Origin: CADEED01 sp035765415
GTDB taxonomy: Bacteria > Pseudomonadota > Gammaproteobacteria > Steroidobacterales > Steroidobacteraceae
Length of the DNA stretch: 64,000 nucleotides
NCBI GenBank assembly: GCA_035765415.1
Contig: DASTXR010000057.1
Coordinates: 1-64,000, forward strand
Direction: 5' to 3'
Position numbers and translations under genes: made by a program. A model generated the notes under the pieces. It saw nothing but the letters and a program-made list of their open reading frames with translations. It searched no databases and had not been told where the DNA came from. The first letter of the stretch is position 1, and every line of letters begins with the position of its first letter. Shown in pieces: positions 8,601 to 15,814 of this stretch.

Positions 8601-9047
8601 GGCCAGCCGCGATTCGCTGTCGTTGCGCGCGACTTCCTCGCTCTTGCGCCTGTCGATGTCGAGCAGCAGCCCGGCGATGCGGGTTGCTCCGCCATCGCGC
8701 TCGCGCTGCACGACGCGGCCGCGATGTAATACCCACAACCAGCGATGGCCGGCGGCTAACAACCTGTATTCGCACTCGAAGCGGTCGCCGCCATGATGGC
8801 AGGAGTCCGCCGCGGCGATGAACGCGCCGAGATCATCGGGATGGATGCGCCGCTTCCATTCGGCGCAGGTCATCGCGTTCACGTGCACGTCGATGCCGAG
8901 CGCGCGCAGCCACGCCTCGTCGACCTGGAAGAGATCCGCGGAGATCTGCCAGTCCCACACGGCCGCCTGCGCGAGCTCGAGCGCCGAGCGGAATTCCTCG
9001 GGCAGGAAGTCAGGGAGACCCAGCGTGGATTCGGGACGAGCGCTCAT
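5676..9047 (-). CDS. Soluble multi-PAS sensor histidine kinase (NarX/NreB-like)
   Basis: A protein of 1123 residues from the ATG at 9047 (a TTG at 9053 is an alternative). It has seven consecutive PAS-like modules of about 125 residues, each ending near a GxxxDI motif, several with HPDD and YRxxxxDGxxxW signatures of the PAS_3 type. They are followed by a HisKA_3 dimerisation domain with the phosphoacceptor in SDLHDGLGQDLTG and an HATPase domain with DNGRGFDE. No transmembrane segment is seen, so it senses a cytoplasmic cue; the ligand is unknown. It precedes the LuxR-type regulator and is its likely cognate kinase. Confidence 0.92.
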   Translation of the reverse strand: MSARPESTLGLPDFLPEEFRSALELAQAAVWDWQISADLFQVDEAWLRALGIDVHVNAMTCAEWKRRIHPDDLGAFIAAADSCHHGGDRFECEYRLLAAGHRWLWVLHRGRVVQRERDGGATRIAGLLLDIDRRKSEEVARNDSESRLATALWGARAAFWQWHVPSNARTSSPLWLAMTGYSRAHWDAMPNPWVSNLHPDDRERVDRQLKEHAQGERDSVEFEYRFKTAGGEYRWMQDRGRAVEWDLQGRPVLVIGVTLDIDAAKHAEAHLRSSESMLETAAWGAGIGLWETNFITDKTRWFNDWCDRHDIDPCDGEDHVGRWDSYLHPEEGPDAMRRFNEHVAGKAEYYDAEYRIMTRTGSWRWVFERGRVVERDAQGKAVRMLGVCMDLDETKVAERRANARNERVEAALQLTTAGVWDWDVEHGVTNDTDGYYRVFGVDPAFARANIHTWRQVLGTDPDQEIERFRERLLHVDSAAQVLETEYRFRHTDGSWHWALDRAHVVDRAPDGSTRRVMGLVVDITARKIRETGLSAADQRFRAVARELRCVIYEIDAETGLSSGEGAERVLGFSNAELPRPGDWAALVHPDDQPLLRQWFDRGSESMVALQYRIRHRDGHYITLLDSPCVVRDAAGRVVRIVGVAIDISEQARAQEALRASQELLQIVAAGTGDWLILVDTQRCVQFINRDIRSHSRDSIIGRRVDEIAEPEDRPNVMAALTQVLETGEPVDLHLASNGKDGRIFDSRVRAVRSSSGITGAVINITEITDREAAMHLRETQARMFELLHEGVVVIDVNNMIRMANPAFERMFGFTAGAAVDTSINDLIAQPPGMLRERLDHQLLGTMNDLPGQAPVEFKCRRRDGSTFDAACVATLTHVDGATHRLAVITDVTERRVLEREILEIAGREQLRIGSDLHDGLGQDLTGVALMLRSVVAQLRKENSTARSDVEDIISLVNGAIESTRAMARGLAPVGADRGGLIAGLQSMAVRGRERYGVRAHFNTSLKEPLTLDDGAATHLYRIAQEAFTNAIRHGRVTQVTIDLATAEGTLTLSVQDNGRGFDERNASKNGMGMKLMRYRAQMLGGDVTIENNTDGGVIVRCTCPHRVPLGADKIPRGGFPLKD

Positions 9048-9268
9048 GACCAATTATTGTTATCCGACCACCACGAACGCACCTTGATCCATCTCCAGCT
9101 TTACGGAGGCGAGCAGCCCGAACTCCGAGTTTGTCCTGCATTGCATGCCCATGTCCTTCGCGAGACTGAAGTTTAGGTATTCCAGTAAGGGTCGTACGGC
9201 TACTGCGTTGCGATAACGGTAAGTATCCTCTGACATAAGCTTTTAACAAACTTCAGGGAGCGAACACG

Positions 9269-10081
9269 GTGGTGGAAGGAAGGACGACGCGGAATCCCAT
9301 GGTCGCTGACTACTCCGAGTGGAAAGCGCGCGATTACTTCCAGACTTACTACAGCGAGGTCGTGCTTCCCGATGAGCAGGCCGTTCTCGCGTACCAGATC
9401 GAGGTGCTGCGCGCGGCGCGCGCGCGGTTCGGCCGCGGCCTCGAGTACGGCTGCGGACCCACCATGCATCGCGCGATCGCGGCATCGAAATACGCCTTTC
9501 GCATCGACATGGCGGACTGGCTGGCCGACAACCTGTCGGCGGCCCGTGAATGGCTCTGCGCGGATGACAGCGCTCCGGAGTGGAAACGGTTCACGCGTTA
9601 CATCCTGGCCTGCGAAGGCCACGGGCGGGCTAACAACTCGCGCGTCGTGCAGCGCGAAGCGCAGGCCCGCAAGGTGGTGCGCGGCCTGTACGTGAGCGAC
9701 GCGCGGTTGCGCCAGCCTCTGGGCCCGACGCGCGAAGGTTTCTACGACCTGGTCATCACCGGCTTCTGCATCGACGCGATTTCGAGTGATCGCGCGGTCT
9801 GGCGCCGCTGCATGCGCAACGTGACGTCCATGCTTCAACCCGGCGGCACGTTCATCATCCATGCGCTGCATCAGTGTAAAGCTTACAAGTGCGGCGACCG
9901 CATGTTCCCGGGCTCCAACCTCACCATCGACGACATGCGCGAGGCGATGCTGGAAAACGGATTCGCGCCGTCGAGCATCGATGCGCAGGTGATTCCCTGC
10001 CGCGAGAATGCGTCGTATGGCTACGCCGGCATCCTCACGGCCTCCGGCCGCAAGGCGCCCGCCAAAGTGCGCAAGGCCTGA
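9269..10081 (+). CDS. SAM-dependent methyltransferase of the NNMT/PNMT/TEMT type
   Basis: A 270-residue class I methyltransferase candidate. The segment DYFQTYYSEVVLPDEQ and the glycine motif LEYGCGPTMHRAI followed by an acidic residue in FRIDMADWLADNL resemble the small-molecule N-methyltransferase group of nicotinamide and thioether methyltransferases. A later strand and loop, MLQPGGTFIIHAL, is the usual motif IV-V region. The start is the GTG at 9269; another Met (MVADYSEW) lies 10 codons in. The 215 bases upstream separate it from the divergent kinase gene and should hold both promoters. The substrate cannot be inferred. Confidence 0.7.
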   Translation: MVEGRTTRNPMVADYSEWKARDYFQTYYSEVVLPDEQAVLAYQIEVLRAARARFGRGLEYGCGPTMHRAIAASKYAFRIDMADWLADNLSAAREWLCADDSAPEWKRFTRYILACEGHGRANNSRVVQREAQARKVVRGLYVSDARLRQPLGPTREGFYDLVITGFCIDAISSDRAVWRRCMRNVTSMLQPGGTFIIHALHQCKAYKCGDRMFPGSNLTIDDMREAMLENGFAPSSIDAQVIPCRENASYGYAGILTASGRKAPAKVRKA

Positions 10082-11197
10082 TCAGACTCGCTGGAGCAGC
10101 CAGACCAGGCCCGCCATGCCGAGCGCGCATGAGCCGAGTGGCAGCACGGCGCCTGCATACCAGCGCGTGGCGCGCATCGCGTAGATGACCGGCAGCACCA
10201 GCGCCACGATCCCGAGCTGAGCGAGCTCGACCCCGATGTTGAACCCCGCGAGCAGCGGCAGCAGCGCGCTGCCTTGCGCGTCGATCTCGCTGAGCGCGTT
10301 CGCAAAACCGAAGCCGTGAACCAGGCCGAAGCCGAACGCCAGCGGCAGCCGCAGCTTCGAGAGGCGCGGCAGCAGGTTGACCACGCCGGCCACGGCGATG
10401 GACGCGGCGATGGCGATCTCGACCGGTTGCGACGGCAGTTGCACCGTGCCGGTCACCGCGAGCGCGAGCGTAATCGAATGCGCGATGGTGAACGCGGTGA
10501 TGATGGTCACCATGTCGCGCGCCACCTGTGAGAGGGCCGACGCGCCTTGCCACTTGCCATCCACCGGCCGCATCACCGACGGCAGCAGCAGCAACAGCAC
10601 GAACGCGATGTGGTCGTAGCCGATGAGGACGTGCCACACGCCTTCGCCGATGAAACGCGTGAAGCTGCGCCACGCAGATGCTTCCGCCGGTTCCTGCCAG
10701 GTGGGAGCGGCGGCGCTCAGCACACCCGTGAGCTGCTCCTCGCCGCGACCGGCGCTCAACAACACGCGCTGTGACGCGTCGCCGCTCATGAACAACGGTC
10801 CGCCGATGGTAGTGAGGCCGGGTTGCGGACAGTCCGCTTTCATCGCCACCGAGAGAAAGTTTTCCTCGCCCCGCGTGGCCAGCGCGAAGTCGCTCACGGA
10901 CAGCGCGCAGGCGGCGCCACCACGCTGCACGGAGATCTGCGCGAGCACGGCCGAGCTGAGCGAGGCTCGCGCGTTCTGCACTTCCTGCCACGTGACGTTG
11001 CCGTCGTAGTCGGCATCGACGAACACGGACCAGACGATGTCCTGCATCGAGAGGTCCCAGCGAACCGGCATGGATCCATCGCCCGCAGGGAGCTGCAGGA
11101 TCACGTAGCTGGTGCCGGCCGCGTGTGCGAACACGGGCCGTGGCGATGCAAACATCGCGACGAGGCACAACAGGAGCGCGGCAGGCAATCGTTTCAC
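10082..11197 (-). CDS. HupE/UreJ-type membrane protein
   Basis: A 371-residue protein with a signal peptide (MKRLPAALLLCLVAMFASPR...), a roughly 150-residue periplasmic part carrying an EF-hand-like DADYDGNVTW loop, and a C-terminal multi-helix region with the HupE/UreJ_2 signatures IGYDHIAFVLLLLLP, HSITLAL and VHGFGFANAL. Such proteins are proposed metal (nickel or cobalt) permeases, but the fused periplasmic form is uncharacterised. It is the last gene of the DUF4331-lipoprotein-TPR-HupE unit and its stop abuts the stop of the convergent methyltransferase gene without a gap. Confidence 0.85.
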   Translation of the reverse strand: MKRLPAALLLCLVAMFASPRPVFAHAAGTSYVILQLPAGDGSMPVRWDLSMQDIVWSVFVDADYDGNVTWQEVQNARASLSSAVLAQISVQRGGAACALSVSDFALATRGEENFLSVAMKADCPQPGLTTIGGPLFMSGDASQRVLLSAGRGEEQLTGVLSAAAPTWQEPAEASAWRSFTRFIGEGVWHVLIGYDHIAFVLLLLLPSVMRPVDGKWQGASALSQVARDMVTIITAFTIAHSITLALAVTGTVQLPSQPVEIAIAASIAVAGVVNLLPRLSKLRLPLAFGFGLVHGFGFANALSEIDAQGSALLPLLAGFNIGVELAQLGIVALVLPVIYAMRATRWYAGAVLPLGSCALGMAGLVWLLQRV

Positions 11198-11206
11198 GGC
11201 AACACT

Positions 11207-12388
11207 CTAACTGCGCAGGCGCTCATCGAGAATGCCTTCGGTGACGGAATCACGATAGCCGGTCTCGTGCAGCCACGATCGCAACTCGGCCAGTGCCCGT
11301 GCATCGTTGGCCGCGCGCGCGGCGCGCGCGAACACCCGTACGTCCGCGAGCTCCTTCTGCACTTCGAAGTTGCGGCGCGCGGCCACCAGCGCGCGCATGG
11401 AATCTCCCCTCGCCAGGGCAAGTATTGCCGCCTCGCGCAGATGCGGCTTGTCTCCGCGCGCCGCTTCGAGCGCGAGCCAGGAATCCGCGCGCGCCACCAG
11501 TGCCGTGCGGCGAGCGCCCTCGACCAGCGCGGCACTGCGCACCAGCAATGCGAGGCTGGGTTTGTCGATGGCCAGCAGGTCGCGTGCCTCGCTGGTATGG
11601 CCGCTCGCAACCAGTACATCGGCGAGCGCGGCACGCAGCGAATCGTCGCGCGGTGCAAGCCGCAACGCCTCCCGGTAGTCGAGAATGGCGCCCGCGATGT
11701 CGCGCCCGCGTTCGCGCAGCTCGCCCCGCGCCGCCAGAAGATAGGCGCGCGTGGAGGCATCGCGGTCGCCTTCTCCTGCCGGCAAGGTTTCGAGCACGCC
11801 CCTGCCGCGCTCGAGATGTCCGCCGCCGGCGAGCGCCTGCGCGAAGCAGGCGAACCCGGGCGCCGCGGCATTGCCGCCGCCCGCCGCGATCTGCGCGCAG
11901 TCCGCGCGCGCCCCGGAAAAATCTCCACGCACCAGCCGCACCGAAGCACGCAGCAGTCGCGCGTCCTCATCGTGAGGCGCATCGCGCAGCACCGCATCGA
12001 GCAGCGCCTCGGCGGCAACGAATTCATGTCGATGCTGCAACACCTGCGCGTACAGCCGGCGCAAGGTGGCGCTGGCGGCCGGCTTTGCCGCGAGCGGCGC
12101 CAGTACCGCTTCGGCGCGACCGAAATACATCGGTTCCCGCAGCGTGCCCGCGCGTTCGATGAATGCGGAAGCGAGCGCGATGGCGGTTGCTTCCGCGGAA
12201 CGATCCGCACGCCAGGCGGCGAGCAGCGTCTGCAACTGCTCGTCAGGCATCACCTGGCGGACGCTGGCCACCACGAAGCCTGAATCGGCAGGCACGAATC
12301 TTTCGGCGGCCGCCGCGACTGCCCCTTGGGCGTGTGTCGCGGCGGCGACCGCCAGCATCGCCACCAGGCGTGCCGGACCCCACATCAC
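11207..12388 (-). CDS. TPR-repeat periplasmic protein
   Basis: A 393-residue protein with a signal peptide (about residues 1-22) and at least six degenerate tetratricopeptide helices such as LRRLYAQVLQHRHEFVAAEA and AILDYREALRLAPRDDSLRA. TPR proteins are protein-interaction scaffolds. It overlaps the upstream lipoprotein gene by four bases (ATGA) and is nine bases from the HupE-like gene, so it is in one operon and probably works with them in the periplasm. No enzymatic motif is seen. Confidence 0.82.
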   Translation of the reverse strand: MMWGPARLVAMLAVAAATHAQGAVAAAAERFVPADSGFVVASVRQVMPDEQLQTLLAAWRADRSAEATAIALASAFIERAGTLREPMYFGRAEAVLAPLAAKPAASATLRRLYAQVLQHRHEFVAAEALLDAVLRDAPHDEDARLLRASVRLVRGDFSGARADCAQIAAGGGNAAAPGFACFAQALAGGGHLERGRGVLETLPAGEGDRDASTRAYLLAARGELRERGRDIAGAILDYREALRLAPRDDSLRAALADVLVASGHTSEARDLLAIDKPSLALLVRSAALVEGARRTALVARADSWLALEAARGDKPHLREAAILALARGDSMRALVAARRNFEVQKELADVRVFARAARAANDARALAELRSWLHETGYRDSVTEGILDERLRS

Positions 12389-12957
12389 TCCGCACCTGCG
12401 CCGGCGGCAATCAGCGGCTCGTAGATTGCCGAGTCTTCGACGTCCTGGGCGAACGTGAATCCGTTCACCGCCGTCGCGTCGTCCGACACCGACTTGGCGA
12501 AGGTCGCCAGCGACGTGTCACGCAAGGATGCGTTGCGCGCATTCACCGTCACGCCGAACGAACGCGTACTGGCTGACCCCTGCGGGTCGGTCACGGTGAG
12601 CGTCACGTTCACCGTGCCGGTGGCCGCCTCGAGCGGCGTCAGCGTGATGTTGCGCACCGCGCCGCTGCCGCCGAGCACCACACCATCGGCCGGAACCACC
12701 GAGGTGCCATCCGCCGCGGCCGTCACCACGAGCGTCGCCGGATCCGACTCGCGATCGCCAACACTGAACTCGATCGGTCCAACTACCGTGTCCTGGTTGC
12801 TGGTCTTGTTGGTGATGCCGGAGAGCGATGGAGCCGTGTTGGCCGGCGGCGGCGGCGGCTCCATGTAGTCGTTGTCGTTGCTGCTGCAGGCAGCGACCAC
12901 CAGCGTGGTCGCCGCGAGCAGCACAAGACGCACGTGTCTGGTCTTGTGTGAGTTCAT
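12385..12957 (-). CDS. Lipoprotein with cadherin/Ig-like fold
   Basis: A 190-residue protein with a clear lipobox (TTLVVAACSSND, Cys about residue 24), a Pro-rich linker and a beta-rich domain around FSVGDRESDPATLVV and NVTLTVTDPQGSASTRSFGV that resembles cadherin/Ig-like repeats. No function is known. It sits one base from the DUF4331 stop and overlaps the TPR gene, so it belongs to the same transcription unit. Confidence 0.75.
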   Translation of the reverse strand: MNSHKTRHVRLVLLAATTLVVAACSSNDNDYMEPPPPPANTAPSLSGITNKTSNQDTVVGPIEFSVGDRESDPATLVVTAAADGTSVVPADGVVLGGSGAVRNITLTPLEAATGTVNVTLTVTDPQGSASTRSFGVTVNARNASLRDTSLATFAKSVSDDATAVNGFTFAQDVEDSAIYEPLIAAGAGAE

Positions 12958-12958
12958 C

Positions 12959-14539
12959 TCAGTATCCTCCCGAGCCGGGCAGCGGGGTCGTCAGGTACGG
13001 GAACGTCGTGTCGAAGTCCGCGGCCGACACCGGCGCACCGTCCGTGAAGGGCACGTTGCCCACCGGCGCGTTCGCCGCCGCGCACAATCCGAGATCGACG
13101 TTGTTGCCGCCGATCGTCAGCGGATAACACAGCCGTCCCATGACCACGCGCAGCGCGATGTCCACCGTGTCGTCGCCCGGACGGCGGCCGTTCGGGAAAC
13201 CCGCGAGGTCGCCACCGGCGACGCCGAAGTTGCTCTGGCTGGCGGCCGGCGCCGCGGGAATGCCCGTGTTGAGACGCGTCATTTCCGAGGCGGTCACGGT
13301 CGACATCTGGTTCACGCCCGGGAACCCGGTCAGGAACGCAGTCACGAGGTCGTTGCGCGGCAGGTTGTTAGGAGCGAGGTTCGGGATGTTCGTGCCCAGC
13401 GTCTGGTTGACCGCGCCGCGGAACAGCGCGTCGAGCAATGCCGGCAGCGTCGGATTCGTCACGTAGGTGCCGAACTGGCCGTCGAAGCGCGGCTCGCTGG
13501 CACTGAAACGATCCTTGTCCGGCAGGCCGATGACCAGCTCGTTGACGAGCGGCATCCCCAGTCGCGACACCTGGATCCACGGACCGCCGTCCACTTCGGG
13601 ACGCGAGAACGTGGGCAGCGGATTCAGCAGTCGGGCCTGGCGCAGCGAAGCGCTGGTCCAGCCGCCGATGACTCCGTTGCCGCTGCCCTTGAGGCAGTCC
13701 TTGTGCAACTCGAGCGCGATCGTGGTGACGTTCGCGTCGTCGACCTGGTTGTTGGCGCGCGCCTGCTTGATGCCGCCCGGGAAACCGCCGCCGTCACCGG
13801 CGCCGGGAGCGCTGTCGCCCTCGACCGGAACGAAGTTCACGAGGTCGAACACGGGGCCGAGATTCACCGCGAATCCTTCCTTGCGTTGCCCGACGAACAC
13901 GCGGCCCGGCATGTTGCAGCCCGGGATATTCACCGCGTAGATGAATGAATCCGCGTAGGCCTTGTAGCCCGCGACGCTGCCGAAGGTCTTGGTGCCGACG
14001 AAGTCGTAGGGTTTGCCGAACACCGTGCCGCCATTCGCGCCCGTGACCGGCGAGGCATTGCCGCGGCGGCGATCGCCACGCACCAGCGTGACCTTGTAAC
14101 TCTCGCGGAAGTTGAGCCCGGCGGTGTCGGCCGCGCTGATGGGCGCGACGTTCTTCAGCGGCACCGCGACCTGCGGACCACCGACGTTCAGCCTGATGCC
14201 GCGGTTGTCGTTGGCCAGGCGGTTCGTGAACTGGAACTGGAACGTGAGGTTCTCGCGCGCGTCGCCGTCGTTGTCGACGTGGATCTCGTACAACCCGGCC
14301 GGGTCCATGGCGAAATAGTTAGGACCGCCGTAGGGCTGCTGGAGAGGGATGTAGTTGGCGAGCAGCGTGACGTAGCCATCCCGGCCCGGTTCATAGCTGT
14401 TGAAGAGATAGAAGTCGGTCGAATCCAGCGTCGGAAGGCGCGTGATGTTCGGCGCTTCACGATGGCTCGACCCCGAAGCTGCGAATGGCAGCAGGGCCGC
14501 GACAGCGGCCGCCACCCCGCAGAGTTTGTTGAATGACAT
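12959..14539 (-). CDS. DUF4331 family exported protein
   Basis: A 526-residue protein beginning MSFNKLCGVAAAVAALLPFA, a signal peptide, followed by the family hallmark SSHREAPNITRLPTLDSTDF and a long beta-rich body with several Asp/Asn-rich loops. The start is supported by AAGGGGA upstream of the ATG at 14537-14539; the frame stays open upstream to 14626 but without a better start. The function of DUF4331 is unknown. It leads a four-gene unit ending in a HupE/UreJ-like gene, a pairing that suggests an envelope system possibly involving a metal. Confidence 0.88.
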   Translation of the reverse strand: MSFNKLCGVAAAVAALLPFAASGSSHREAPNITRLPTLDSTDFYLFNSYEPGRDGYVTLLANYIPLQQPYGGPNYFAMDPAGLYEIHVDNDGDARENLTFQFQFTNRLANDNRGIRLNVGGPQVAVPLKNVAPISAADTAGLNFRESYKVTLVRGDRRRGNASPVTGANGGTVFGKPYDFVGTKTFGSVAGYKAYADSFIYAVNIPGCNMPGRVFVGQRKEGFAVNLGPVFDLVNFVPVEGDSAPGAGDGGGFPGGIKQARANNQVDDANVTTIALELHKDCLKGSGNGVIGGWTSASLRQARLLNPLPTFSRPEVDGGPWIQVSRLGMPLVNELVIGLPDKDRFSASEPRFDGQFGTYVTNPTLPALLDALFRGAVNQTLGTNIPNLAPNNLPRNDLVTAFLTGFPGVNQMSTVTASEMTRLNTGIPAAPAASQSNFGVAGGDLAGFPNGRRPGDDTVDIALRVVMGRLCYPLTIGGNNVDLGLCAAANAPVGNVPFTDGAPVSAADFDTTFPYLTTPLPGSGGY

Positions 14540-14683
14540 GTGTGTCCCCTTTTGGTGAATTGAGAAAGACGTGGGGAATACGTCGAATGCGCGGGCTGGA
14601 TGCGTGGCCGGCGCATCCACCGGCAATATTTTTCACCGCTGCATCCGGTGGGCCCGAGGATGCGTAAGGTAAGATTCGGCCGC

Positions 14684-15748
14684 ATGTCAGCGCCGCTTTC
14701 CACCTCCGGGCTCCCCACGGATCGATTGATCTCCCTGGCGCGGCTCATCGGCGGCACGCCGCTGCTCGAAATCCACTGCCGCTACCGCGGCCGCGAGCAC
14801 CGCATCTACGCCAAGCACGAGGCGTACAACTTCACGGGCAGCATCAAGGACCGCATGGCGCTGTACATCCTGCAGCGCGCATATGCGAGCGGCGAGATCG
14901 CGCCAGGCGATGTGATCGCCGAGGCCACCAGCGGCAACACCGGCATTTCATTCGCGGCGATCGGCCGTGCGCTCGGCCACCCGGTGCGCATCTACATGCC
15001 CGACTGGATGAGCCGCGAGCGCGTGCTGGTCATCCAGAGCCTCGGCGCCGCGGTCATCCCGGTCTCCGCGGAGCTGGGCGGATTCCTGGGTTCCATCCGC
15101 ATGGCCGATGACTTCGCGCGCGAGGCCGGGCGCGTGTTCCGTCCGCAGCAGTTCGACAACGCGGCCAATGTGCAGGCGCATTACGAAACCACGGGCCCCG
15201 AGATCACGGCGCAGCTGCACACACTCGGCCGCACCCCCACCGCCTTCGTCGCCGGCGTGGGCACGGGCGGCACCGTCATGGGTGTCGCGCAACACCTGCT
15301 CGAGCGATTCGGCAAGGGAGTTCCTGCGCATCCGCTCGAACCCGCGAATTCGCCGACGCTGCGCACCGGACACAAGGTGGGCCGCCATCGCATCCAGGGC
15401 ATCAGCGATGAGTTCGTTCCGTCCATCGTCAAGCTGGGCCAGATCGGCCGGATCCTCGACATCTGGGACGGCGACGCCATCGTGATGTCGCAGCGCCTCG
15501 CGAACGAACTCGGCATCGCGGTCGGCATCAGTTCCGGCGCCAACCTGCTCGGCGCGCTCGAAATCGCGCATGAGCAGGGCGACGCGGCGTGTGTGGCCAC
15601 GGTGTTCTGCGACGACAACAAGAAATATCTGTCCACCGACCTGTGCAGCGACGAAGAGTGCAAGGAGCACTACCGTTGCAACGACGTGGAGCTCATGGGC
15701 TTTCGCGTCATCCCCGCGTGTGCATCCGAGGCGCCCGAGCGTTCGTAG
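14684..15748 (+). CDS. PLP-dependent cysteine synthase/CBS family enzyme
   Basis: A 354-residue fold-type II PLP enzyme. The Schiff-base Lys is in NFTGSIKDRMA, the phosphate loop is ATSGNTGISFA, and a second glycine loop is GVGTGGTVMG, so it probably performs beta-replacement on O-acetylserine or a related substrate. The C-terminal 40 residues form an unusual tail with several Cys (CDDNKKYLSTDLCSDEEC then HYRCNDVEL), which could bind metal or respond to redox. The start at 14684 is chosen for alignment with the family; an ATG at 14660 is also possible. It is monocistronic by spacing. Confidence 0.85.
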   Translation: MSAPLSTSGLPTDRLISLARLIGGTPLLEIHCRYRGREHRIYAKHEAYNFTGSIKDRMALYILQRAYASGEIAPGDVIAEATSGNTGISFAAIGRALGHPVRIYMPDWMSRERVLVIQSLGAAVIPVSAELGGFLGSIRMADDFAREAGRVFRPQQFDNAANVQAHYETTGPEITAQLHTLGRTPTAFVAGVGTGGTVMGVAQHLLERFGKGVPAHPLEPANSPTLRTGHKVGRHRIQGISDEFVPSIVKLGQIGRILDIWDGDAIVMSQRLANELGIAVGISSGANLLGALEIAHEQGDAACVATVFCDDNKKYLSTDLCSDEECKEHYRCNDVELMGFRVIPACASEAPERS

Positions 15749-15814
15749 AGTCGCTCAGTAACATGAGCGCAACGTGGCGCGTCGTAGGATATGCGCCGCT
15801 TCGGGGTATCAGGA

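Noticed and set aside
12959..14626. Longer start for the DUF4331 gene (14626)
   Set aside because: The internal ATG at 14539 gives a clean signal peptide and ribosome site; the extension is Pro/His-rich without export features.
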